Below, one piece after another: positions 27,524-34,852 of a stretch of 64,000 bases of DNA; position 1 is the stretch's first letter, and the number at the start of each line of letters is the position of its first letter. The notes under the pieces are model-generated. The model was not told the DNA's origin, ran no database searches, and saw only the letters and a list, made by a program, of their open reading frames with translations. The translations under genes and the position numbers were made by a program. This DNA comes from Fibrobacter sp. Lineage in GTDB: Bacteria; Fibrobacterota; Fibrobacteria; Fibrobacterales; Fibrobacteraceae. The DNA lies in the NCBI GenBank assembly GCA_017649565.1, contig JAGCGO010000091.1:1-64000 (forward strand), read 5' to 3'.

Positions 27524-27605
27524 ATTTTACCTCTTTCGCCAATATAGAATTCATCCATTTCGTCCGTCAGCGCAGAGAAGCGGAACCAGCCCATGCACGC
27601 CCGAA

Positions 27606-28400
27606 TTATACGCGCTCGGGATCTTGGGCGCGGCGGGCTTCTAGCACTTCCTGCATTTCCCGCGTCAAAAGGGTCGCCGCCTGGCTCGGCGGATACCCCA
27701 GGAACTTCTCGATGGGGATAGGCTCCAGCACATCCAGGTCGTAGTGATACCGTTCCCTAGGAGGGGCAGAGAACATACGGTCGTGCTTCCTGAGCCCGAC
27801 AGGATCGTTACCGCCGATGTAGATGGGGACGACATCGCACTTGGAGTGGAGGGCAAACCGGGCAGCCCCCTTCTTGAACTGCCAGCGTTCCCCCGGCACG
27901 GAGCGCGTCCCTTCCGGGAAGATAATCAGGCAGTTGCCCCGCTTGAGCGACTTGTCCGTTTCGACCAACTGGTCCTCGAACGTCTTGGAATTCACGATAT
28001 AGATGGCGTTCACGATGCCCTTCATGAAGCGGTTCTGGCCCAGGCTCCCCTTCACGATGCAGTCGGCATTGGGGATCAGCGAGAACAGGATGACCACGTC
28101 CAGGATAGACGGATGGTTCGCCACGACAACCTTGGACCTAAGCCCCTTCAGCCGTTCACGATGCTCCACGCGAAACCTGCCGCAGCCAAAGTAGGCGACA
28201 TGCGCAATGGCCAGCTTGTGCGAGAAATGCACGGCAAGCCTCGCCAGGCGGCCAAACCTCTCCCTGGAAAAGCCCGACAGCACATACAGCACGGGGAACA
28301 GGATTGTCGCTAAAAACAAGCTGCCCACTCCGAACCAGACGAACGTCATCACCTTGATGAATACGCGCCAGCAGTAGGCAATCCGTCGCAAGACAAACAT
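27606..28400 (-). CDS. Lysophospholipid acyltransferase-family protein of the aryl polyene cluster
   Basis: 264 residues from the ATG at 28400, which overlaps the upstream stop (TGATG). It has an N-terminal hydrophobic segment (VWFGVGSLFLATILFPVLYVL) and the PlsC motifs NHPSILD (NHx4D type, catalytic His) and FPEGTRS. Such acyltransferases occur in aryl polyene clusters, where they are thought to attach the polyene to a lipid anchor for delivery to the outer membrane. The PlsC fold is clear. The specific acceptor is inferred. It is cotranscribed with the chain-length-factor gene. Confidence 0.88.
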   Translation of the reverse strand: MFVLRRIAYCWRVFIKVMTFVWFGVGSLFLATILFPVLYVLSGFSRERFGRLARLAVHFSHKLAIAHVAYFGCGRFRVEHRERLKGLRSKVVVANHPSILDVVILFSLIPNADCIVKGSLGQNRFMKGIVNAIYIVNSKTFEDQLVETDKSLKRGNCLIIFPEGTRSVPGERWQFKKGAARFALHSKCDVVPIYIGGNDPVGLRKHDRMFSAPPRERYHYDLDVLEPIPIEKFLGYPPSQAATLLTREMQEVLEARRAQDPERV

Positions 28401-29080
28401 CACACGTTCTCCACGAGGATCTTCTTGAGGAGCCAGAGCGCCTGCTCGGCGGCAAAGTGCGTTTCCGGGATTTCGTCGATATCCACATCGATAGCTCCGG
28501 GCTGGGCAACGGACGAAAGCCGCAAAGCCATGGCACAGGGCACATTTGGATAGCCGTCGACAACGGAGGCGTACGTTTCGGGGACAAGCTCGTCAGAAAA
28601 CAGGAATATGCGTTCGTCGCCTTCGCCCGTAGAAAGCGCATCGGCGCAGTCTTTCAAGCCGTTCAAAAAGGATGCTGCCCCGGCATAGGCGGCAGAGTAA
28701 CCGGCCATATTCTTTTCGACAATCGTCGCGCAAGAGACGGGGGCGTTGAACACGGAGAGGCTGAATGCCGCGGGCGTCACCGTATCCGTCTCGATCAGGT
28801 GCTCCGAAATTTTCAGCTGCTGCCGGACCTCACCGAATTCCGAGGCAAACGTGATTTTCGCCTCGGGAAGACCCTCCGAGACAAAATGGTTCACATAGAC
28901 AGCCATCCTGGTGACATCGCTAAGCCGACGCCGCATGAGCATCGGCACGAACGGGAGAGCAGGCACTGCGGATATGCGGGAAACATCCTTTTCCCCGCGC
29001 ACAAAAGCCGCCAAATCCTCGGCGGCTTCCAAACCCGGAGCCCAGAAACTGTATTTGGTAATATGGACGAATCTGGACAT
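28400..29080 (-). CDS. Beta-ketoacyl synthase-like chain length factor
   Basis: 226 residues, equal to only the N-terminal half of a ketosynthase (PF13723-like): RRRLSDVTRMAVYVNH, ITFASEFGEVRQQLKI, LSVFNAPVSCATIVEKNMAGYSAAYAG. The active-site Cys is replaced (SCATIV/AGYSA context), so it is a non-catalytic partner. In aryl polyene synthesis the homologous protein (ApeC) pairs with a ketosynthase and sets polyene length. It diverges from the main operon across a 106-bp AT-rich promoter region and is coupled to the acyltransferase behind it. Confidence 0.85.
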   Translation of the reverse strand: MSRFVHITKYSFWAPGLEAAEDLAAFVRGEKDVSRISAVPALPFVPMLMRRRLSDVTRMAVYVNHFVSEGLPEAKITFASEFGEVRQQLKISEHLIETDTVTPAAFSLSVFNAPVSCATIVEKNMAGYSAAYAGAASFLNGLKDCADALSTGEGDERIFLFSDELVPETYASVVDGYPNVPCAMALRLSSVAQPGAIDVDIDEIPETHFAAEQALWLLKKILVENV

Positions 29081-29186
29081 TTCAATAATTGGAAAACAAG
29101 AATAATATGTAAATATAATTTAAAAATATTTGACATTTTTTCTATATTTGGTTGGGAAAAAAACATAAATAACGCAAAAAAGATTT
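29081..29186. promoter_or_regulatory. Divergent promoter region of the aryl polyene cluster
   Basis: A very AT-rich 106-bp gap between the chain-length-factor gene (minus) and the first ACP gene (plus). On the plus strand it contains TTTGACA and, ten bases on, TATATTTG, which matches the Bacteroidota -7 element TAnnTTTG. This is a likely hub for transcription of both arms. Confidence 0.5.
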
Positions 29187-29456
29187 ATGGAAGACCTGAA
29201 TTCGAAAATCAAGAATGTCATCATTACCTCCCTGGAACTTGAAGATATTACGCCGGCAGACATCGACGACGATGCTCCGCTTTTCGGCGAAGGAGAGGGC
29301 CTTGGACTCGACTCCATCGACGCGCTGGAACTCGGCCTTGCCATCAAGGAAAATTTTGGTGTCTCCTTCACTGCAGTAAACGACGAGACCCGCAAGCATT
29401 TCGCCTCCGTAAACTCCTTGGCCGCCTTTATTACGGCCAACAAGCAAAATGACTAA
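29187..29456 (+). CDS. Acyl carrier protein 1 (aryl polyene)
   Basis: 89 residues, acidic, four-helix ACP fold. The phosphopantetheine attachment Ser is in GLGLDSIDALELGL. ApeE-like. It carries the growing or priming acyl chain between the ligase, ketosynthases, reductase and dehydratases of the cluster. First gene of the plus-strand operon. Its stop overlaps the start of the second ACP gene. Two consecutive ACPs are characteristic of aryl polyene clusters. Confidence 0.93.
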   Translation: MEDLNSKIKNVIITSLELEDITPADIDDDAPLFGEGEGLGLDSIDALELGLAIKENFGVSFTAVNDETRKHFASVNSLAAFITANKQND

Positions 29457-29718
29457 TATGGAAAAGTCAGAAATCTTGAAAAGACTCCAGGACGCCCTTG
29501 TTTCTGAATTCGGCCTGGATAGCAGTAAAGTCGTACCGGAAGCCCGTCTCTACGAAGACCTCGACCTCGATTCCATCGATGCCGTCGACCTCATCGTAAA
29601 ACTCAAGTCCATGCTCCCGCGCAATATCAATCCGGAAGTGTTCAAGTCCGTACGCACACTGCAAGACGTCGTTGACGCCATATACGACCTCATCCAGGAA
29701 CCGGGCGTGAAAAAATGA
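29449..29718 (+). CDS. Acyl carrier protein 2 (aryl polyene)
   Basis: 89 residues from ATG at 29449 (an ATG three codons later, at 29458, is also possible). Attachment Ser in LYEDLDLDSIDAVDLIVKL. ApeF-like. It differs from ACP 1 in its loop and helix II residues, as expected for two carriers with separate partners, for example starter and extension. Its stop overlaps the next start (ATGA), so translation is coupled. Confidence 0.93.
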   Translation: MTNMEKSEILKRLQDALVSEFGLDSSKVVPEARLYEDLDLDSIDAVDLIVKLKSMLPRNINPEVFKSVRTLQDVVDAIYDLIQEPGVKK

Positions 29719-32024
29719 GAACCGCGGCGGGAAAGATTTCCTTTGCCGCCCTTTCGGTTCTTTACCCAGGGCTCATCTTTTGTGGTCTCTATTTTGGGGG
29801 GCTGCGCCCAAGGGTCCTGAGCATCGTCCTGCTCGCCATCGCCTTCGTCAACCTTCTCACGCTCATCAAGACTATAGGAAAAGGCTGGAAGCAGGCCCTG
29901 AAAAGCGGCATGCTCTTTCTCCTTGCCCTCGCCTGCGGCATCATCGCCTGCACAACCGACAGCATCCTTTCCCTAAAATTCTACCCGGTCGCCGTAAGTG
30001 CTGCACTCCTCGTCCTTTTCGGATCGACGCTACTGTTTGGCCCCAGTTTCGTATTCAAGCTGGCATGCCTCGGCGACAAGACCCTGCAAAAATCGGCCTT
30101 GCGCCAATTCGTAGAGCCCTATTGCTTCAAGGTGACCATCATCTGGTGCGCTTTTTTTATTTTTAACGGAACCGTTGCGGCATACACGTGCTTCCTTGGC
30201 TCCGACAAGCTATGGGCCCTCTACAACGGGCTACTTTCCTATGTCCTCATGGGGCTCCTGTTCTCTGGGGAATTTATCTTTCGGAAAAGAATGCAAAAAA
30301 AGATGAACCAGTATAAATACATATCCAGCCTTACACGTGATTCAAGAAGCGCCGACTCTCTTTTCGCCTTCGACGGCAACGGGGACCACAGCGTAAAGAC
30401 ATGGGGAGACTTCACAGCCGACGTCTCCAAGGTACGTCAGGAAATCGAGGACAAACCGCAAAAAGCTTGGCTACTGAATTTCGAAGACAGCTACTACTTC
30501 ATGGTCGCCCTGCTCGCCGTGATGCAGGCCGGGAAGGCGGCAAAGATTTCCGCGAACCACTCACAGGAATTCGTCAAGGAAATTTGCTCTGAAGACGTCT
30601 CGTTCATGACCGACCACGCCGCCGGGGAAGCCTTCCAGATCCAGGACATCCTCAGCAGGCACGAAGATGACGGCAAGTGGGTCATGTTCGACCCGAAAAA
30701 AGCCGACGTGGACGTGTACACCTCGGGAACGACGGGAAAGCCAAAGGTCTCGCCCAAGAAATTCATCCAGTTGGAAGACGAAGTCAACATATTCGCAAGC
30801 CAGTTCCTCGGGAAATACGAAAACGCATTTGTCATCCGGACGGTAGACCACCACCACATTTTCGGGCTCACCTTCGCGCTTATGATGGCGCTGATGAGCG
30901 GGACCCCGATCCGCAGGAATATCGTCGCCTTCTCCGACGAACTCAAGGAACTCAAAAAACGCAAGCTCGTGATCATCGCAAGCCCGGCATTCCTGAAGCG
31001 CCTTGCCGGTTCGAAATACGGAAGCATTGATTTCATCGAGCCCCCGTTCATCCTGTCGGCAGGCGGAGCACTCCCCGAAGACGCTGCGGCCGCAACGGAA
31101 CGTATCCTCAAGTACTGGCCCACCGAAATCTACGGCAGTACCGAAACAGGTTGCATGGCACACAGGCAGAGCAAGAACGGCCCCCTCTACACACCGTTCC
31201 CGCACAACATCATCACGCTCACCCAGGACGGATGCCTCCACGTGGAATCCCCCTATATCTACGACGAAGGCGGGTTCACGACTGCCGACCTCATCAAGCT
31301 CGAGCCAGATGGACGGTTCATGTTGCTTGGACGCACCGGTTCTATCGTCAAGATCGAAGAGAAGCGCATTTCCCTCCCCGAAGTCGAGATGCGAATCCGC
31401 CAGACAGGGCTAGTGCAGGACGTACGCGTCATCGCCATGGCGGGCAAGCGCCAATTCCTCGCGGCAGCCGTCGTCCTCAACCAAGACGGAAAGGAAAAGT
31501 TCAAAGGAGCAAGGAAACTCGAAATGAACAAGTTCTTCCGGAACTTCCTTTCGCAATACCTTGAGCTGATTGTCATTCCCAAGCGCTGGAGGTTCCCCGA
31601 CGAACTCCCGCAAGACGCCATGGGCAAAATCAAGACGGCAGACATCCAGGCCCTGTTCGAAGAAAACCCAGAAGATACGAACTGCAAGATCCATAACGTG
31701 AACGTGCAGGGAAACACGGCGACCATCGAAATGGAAATCCCCGCGACGAGCGATTTTTTCAACGGGCATTTTGAATCCTTCAAGTTGCTCCCGGCCGTGG
31801 CCCAGGTAAACTTCGTCATGAAACTTGCGCACAAGTACCTGAACGCCCCCCTCTCGATGCAAAAGATCCAAAGGACAAAGTTCACAAGCCCGATCCTCCC
31901 GGACACAAAAGTCATCCTGGAACTTTCCTACGACAAGGACTCAGGACGCATCGCATTCAACTTCAGCAGTAGCGAAGGCAAGAAGTACTCGAGCGGTAGC
32001 GTCAAGACCGGAGCGGAAGCGTAG
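29715..32024 (+). CDS. Membrane domain / acyl-ACP ligase / dehydratase fusion (aryl polyene)
   Basis: 769 residues in three parts. Residues 1-195 hold about five transmembrane helices of the COG4648 type. Residues about 205-645 are an AMP-binding ligase with the nucleotide loop YTSGTTGKPK, YGSTETG, and the C-terminal GRTGSIVKIEEKRISLPEVE hinge plus Lys MGKIKT. Residues about 655-760 are a hotdog domain like ApeI-type dehydratase (FNGHFESFKLLPAVAQVNFV, FTSPILPD). In proteobacterial clusters these are separate genes (ApeG, ApeH, ApeI). The ligase should load an aromatic acid, probably 4-hydroxybenzoate, on an ACP. The substrate is inferred. Confidence 0.88.
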   Translation: MRTAAGKISFAALSVLYPGLIFCGLYFGGLRPRVLSIVLLAIAFVNLLTLIKTIGKGWKQALKSGMLFLLALACGIIACTTDSILSLKFYPVAVSAALLVLFGSTLLFGPSFVFKLACLGDKTLQKSALRQFVEPYCFKVTIIWCAFFIFNGTVAAYTCFLGSDKLWALYNGLLSYVLMGLLFSGEFIFRKRMQKKMNQYKYISSLTRDSRSADSLFAFDGNGDHSVKTWGDFTADVSKVRQEIEDKPQKAWLLNFEDSYYFMVALLAVMQAGKAAKISANHSQEFVKEICSEDVSFMTDHAAGEAFQIQDILSRHEDDGKWVMFDPKKADVDVYTSGTTGKPKVSPKKFIQLEDEVNIFASQFLGKYENAFVIRTVDHHHIFGLTFALMMALMSGTPIRRNIVAFSDELKELKKRKLVIIASPAFLKRLAGSKYGSIDFIEPPFILSAGGALPEDAAAATERILKYWPTEIYGSTETGCMAHRQSKNGPLYTPFPHNIITLTQDGCLHVESPYIYDEGGFTTADLIKLEPDGRFMLLGRTGSIVKIEEKRISLPEVEMRIRQTGLVQDVRVIAMAGKRQFLAAAVVLNQDGKEKFKGARKLEMNKFFRNFLSQYLELIVIPKRWRFPDELPQDAMGKIKTADIQALFEENPEDTNCKIHNVNVQGNTATIEMEIPATSDFFNGHFESFKLLPAVAQVNFVMKLAHKYLNAPLSMQKIQRTKFTSPILPDTKVILELSYDKDSGRIAFNFSSSEGKKYSSGSVKTGAEA

Positions 32025-32027
32025 GCC

Positions 32028-32774
32028 ATGCAGGATTCTATCTATTGCGCAATCATCCCGGTATATAGGCACGAAAATACAGTCGAAGCCGTGGCACGGA
32101 GCATTGTCCAAAAAGACATCCACGTATTCATCGTCGACGACGGGAACACGCCCGAAGCCAAGAAAATCCTCGAGGATATTGCCCAGAAACTTCCGGGAAT
32201 CACGCTCATCTCCTACGCCCAAAACAGCGGAAAGGGCTATGCAGTGACCCAGGGGCTCGAAGCCGCTCAGAAAGCCGGTTTCGCATACGCCGTACAAATC
32301 GACGCCGACGGACAACACGACCTGAACGCACTGGACTTTTTCATCAAGGCGTCCAAGAAGCACCCCGACAACCTGATTTCGGGATTCCCGCAATACGATG
32401 CCAGCGTTCCCAAGAGCCGCGAAAACGGGCGCAAGATAACGAACTTCTGGATTGCCATCGAGACCCTTTCCTTCGACATTCCCGATGCCATGTGCGGGTT
32501 CCGCGTATATCCGATCAAGCAGACGCTCCCCGTCATCCGCAAGCTATCCAACCTCCGCATGGGATTCGACATCGAAATTCTCGTAAAGCTCAAGTGGAAA
32601 GGCATGGAGATGAACTTTTACCCGATCCAGGTGACATACCCGGAAAATGGCATTTCCAATTTCCGCATGGTCAAGGACAACATTTCCATCTCGTGGATGC
32701 ACACCAAGCTCTTCTTCAGTATGCTGGTCCGCCTCCCCGTCCTCCTCGCAAGGAAACTCAGGAAGAATGGCTAG
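32028..32774 (+). CDS. Family 2 glycosyltransferase (aryl polyene)
   Basis: 248 residues with the GT-A fold: CAIIPVYRHENTVEAV at the N-terminus, nucleotide-binding HVFIVDDGN, donor and metal site IDADGQHD (DxD-like), acceptor region AMCGFRVYP. The C-terminus has a weakly hydrophobic segment (WMHTKLFFSMLVRLPVLLARKL). Aryl polyene clusters contain a GT2 protein, sometimes fused with an acyltransferase; here the next gene supplies that acyltransferase separately and its start overlaps this stop. Probable role: build or attach the sugar/lipid anchor (inferred). Confidence 0.9.
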   Translation: MQDSIYCAIIPVYRHENTVEAVARSIVQKDIHVFIVDDGNTPEAKKILEDIAQKLPGITLISYAQNSGKGYAVTQGLEAAQKAGFAYAVQIDADGQHDLNALDFFIKASKKHPDNLISGFPQYDASVPKSRENGRKITNFWIAIETLSFDIPDAMCGFRVYPIKQTLPVIRKLSNLRMGFDIEILVKLKWKGMEMNFYPIQVTYPENGISNFRMVKDNISISWMHTKLFFSMLVRLPVLLARKLRKNG

Positions 32775-33741
32775 CAACCAAATACATTGGTACGATCGGA
32801 AGGAAGTGTCGGCGGGGACGTCCTGGACGTTCACCTTCATGTTCCTCATGGTGAAGTACCTGCCGCGTCCGCTGCTTGTCGCGCTCTCGGCCATAATATG
32901 CTTCTTCTTTTTCCTCGGAGCAAAATCGGTCCGGAAAAATTCGATGTCCTACCTGAATAGGGTCGCAAAGGCCACCGGGCGAAAAAAGCCGACAGCCTTC
33001 GACTGTTACAAGCATATCCTCAGCTTCATCTTGCAAATGCTCGAAAAGCAACTCAGCTGGATGGGACGCCTCAAGGTATCCGACCTTACAAAAAATGCAG
33101 AGCGTGAAGAATTCCTGAAAAACATTACAAGCGGACACGGCGCCATCCTCCTGACATCGCATCTCGGCAACCTGGACATGTTCCGGTCCCTGGGCGATAT
33201 CGGCGGGAACGCCAAGATAAAGAATTTGCGCATCTGCCCCATCGTCGATATCGAGAATTCCTCCAGGTACAACAACCTGCTGCGCAAGCTGAACCCGGAA
33301 CTGATGGACAACATCATTAACGCCAGCGACATCGGCATCGATTCCGCCATCATGCTCAAGGACAAAATAGACAAGGGATACCTTGTTGTTATTGCTGGGG
33401 ACAGGACATCTGCAAAGAACCGCGACCGCACGGTGCGCGCAAAGTTCCTCGGCGACTGGGCGGAATTTCCCGAAGGGTCGTTCATACTCGCAAGCATCAT
33501 TGGCGCGCCGATCTATTTCGGCGTAGGAATCCGCTGCAAGAACTTCAGCCTAAATTCCAAGTACGAATTCATGATACACAAGGCGACAACCGATTTCTCG
33601 GGCAGCCGCAAAGAAAAAAAGCAGAAAATCCAAGCGCTTATCGAAGAATACATCGGATTTATCGAGGAACATTGTAAAGAGCATCCCTACCAGTGGTACA
33701 ATTTTTTTGATTTTTGGGAAGAGAAGGAACAAGAATCATGA
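32767..33741 (+). CDS. LpxL/HtrB-type lipid acyltransferase (aryl polyene)
   Basis: 324 residues from the ATG at 32767, which overlaps the glycosyltransferase stop by eight bases. One N-terminal membrane helix (LLVALSAIICFFFFLG), then the HtrB/LpxL fold with the catalytic motif LLTSHLGNLD (HxxxxD-like, H-L-G-N-L-D), IVDIENSSRYN, and GDRTSAKNRDRTV, FLGDWAEFPEGSFILAS in the family position of the acceptor site. Expected at the inner membrane face, moving an acyl group to the polyene anchor. The acceptor is unknown. Confidence 0.88.
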   Translation: MASNQIHWYDRKEVSAGTSWTFTFMFLMVKYLPRPLLVALSAIICFFFFLGAKSVRKNSMSYLNRVAKATGRKKPTAFDCYKHILSFILQMLEKQLSWMGRLKVSDLTKNAEREEFLKNITSGHGAILLTSHLGNLDMFRSLGDIGGNAKIKNLRICPIVDIENSSRYNNLLRKLNPELMDNIINASDIGIDSAIMLKDKIDKGYLVVIAGDRTSAKNRDRTVRAKFLGDWAEFPEGSFILASIIGAPIYFGVGIRCKNFSLNSKYEFMIHKATTDFSGSRKEKKQKIQALIEEYIGFIEEHCKEHPYQWYNFFDFWEEKEQES

Positions 33742-34181
33742 ACGAACCCTTTATCGAAGCGTCCATCGATACCGAAGTCGCATTCTACGAAGTCGACCCG
33801 ATGCAAATCATGTGGCACGGGAACTACATAAATTTTATGGAGCGAGCCCGCTGTGCGCTCCTTGAAAAAATCGGCTACACTTATGTGGACATGGAAAAAG
33901 ACGGATACGGCTGGCCCGTAGTCGACGTACACGTCAAGTACATCAGGCCGCTCCAGTTCCGCCAGAAAGTCCGGGTCACGGCGAGGATCACCGAATACGA
34001 GTTCGGGCTGCGTCTCACGTACACCTTCGTCGACATCGAGACCGGCAAGGTGACCACCAAGGCGGAAACGACACAGATGGCCGTCAACATCAAGAACCGC
34101 GAGACATGCCTCGTTTCCCCCAGGGAACTCGTCGAGAAAATCGAAGCCTACCGACAGAAACTCGTCGAAGGCAACGCATAG
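33738..34181 (+). CDS. 4HBT-type acyl-CoA/ACP thioesterase (aryl polyene)
   Basis: 147 residues from the ATG at 33738, which overlaps the previous stop (ATGA). Hotdog thioesterase: VAFYEVDPMQIMWHGNYINFMERAR with the catalytic Asp of the 4-hydroxybenzoyl-CoA family (EVDPMQIMWHGNY) and VDVHVKYIRPLQFRQKVRV. Likely ApeK-like, acting in release or editing of the acyl chain. The start in the next frame upstream (33714) is a shadow extension. Confidence 0.9.
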   Translation: MNEPFIEASIDTEVAFYEVDPMQIMWHGNYINFMERARCALLEKIGYTYVDMEKDGYGWPVVDVHVKYIRPLQFRQKVRVTARITEYEFGLRLTYTFVDIETGKVTTKAETTQMAVNIKNRETCLVSPRELVEKIEAYRQKLVEGNA

Positions 34182-34189
34182 GGATTACC

Positions 34190-34852
34190 ATGGCCGTCCC
34201 GATGAAACTAGCCGCCGTTCTGCTCTGCGCCTGCGCGCTGTTCGCCACAAACGGACTCGCCGCAGAGGGAGACATCTGGAAGCATCCTCTCAAGGATAGC
34301 GGCTCTACGGCCATCGACAGCACGTTTTCCCCCATGACTGCACATGCCGTCGTCCGCGGGGACTTCAAGCAGACCAAGACCATCGCAAAGCTGAACCGGG
34401 AATTCGTATCGTTCGGGAAATTCGTCATCGCAAACGACAAGGGCATCCTCTGGGATACCGAAAAGCCCTTCGCCAGCCGACTTGCCATTTCCGAGACCCG
34501 CATGGTCCAGGAGAACGCGAACGGTTCCCGCTCCGAAATGAACGCCAAGGACAACGTCGTCTTCGCCCAGATTGCAAAGGCGATCCAGTCCATCTTTTCG
34601 GGAAGCACGTCCAAATTGCAGGCCGGTTTCCACGTATTCTTCGACCGGCGCGGCAACAACTGGACCGTTGGCCTTATCCCCAAGGAAGCCTCCGTGAAAA
34701 AGGCGATCCAGTCGATAGAGCTGAGCGGCGGAACCTGGCTGGAGCGAATAAAGCTTGTGGACGGGAGCGGAAGCCCCCTCCTGTATGAACTTTTGAACCC
34801 CAAGCCCGGCAGCGGGCTTACCGCAGAGGAAAAGGCCCTCATTGAAAAATAA
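34190..34852 (+). CDS. LolA-like periplasmic lipid carrier (aryl polyene)
   Basis: 220 residues. Signal peptide (LAAVLLCACALFATNGLAA) from the ATG at 34190. The LolA-type half-barrel is suggested by VRGDFKQTKTIAKLNREFVSFGKFVIANDKGILWDTEKPF and GNNWTVGLIPKEASVKKAIQSIELSGGTWLERI. Cluster LolA proteins are thought to shuttle the lipidated pigment across the periplasm, alongside the MMPL exporter encoded just behind it, with an 11-base overlap (next start 34842). ApeL-like. Confidence 0.85.
   Translation: MAVPMKLAAVLLCACALFATNGLAAEGDIWKHPLKDSGSTAIDSTFSPMTAHAVVRGDFKQTKTIAKLNREFVSFGKFVIANDKGILWDTEKPFASRLAISETRMVQENANGSRSEMNAKDNVVFAQIAKAIQSIFSGSTSKLQAGFHVFFDRRGNNWTVGLIPKEASVKKAIQSIELSGGTWLERIKLVDGSGSPLLYELLNPKPGSGLTAEEKALIEK

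Noticed and set aside
27459..27644. 61-codon plus-strand ORF beside the acyltransferase gene
   Set aside because: It overlaps the start of the small lipoprotein gene in antisense, with no ribosome binding site.
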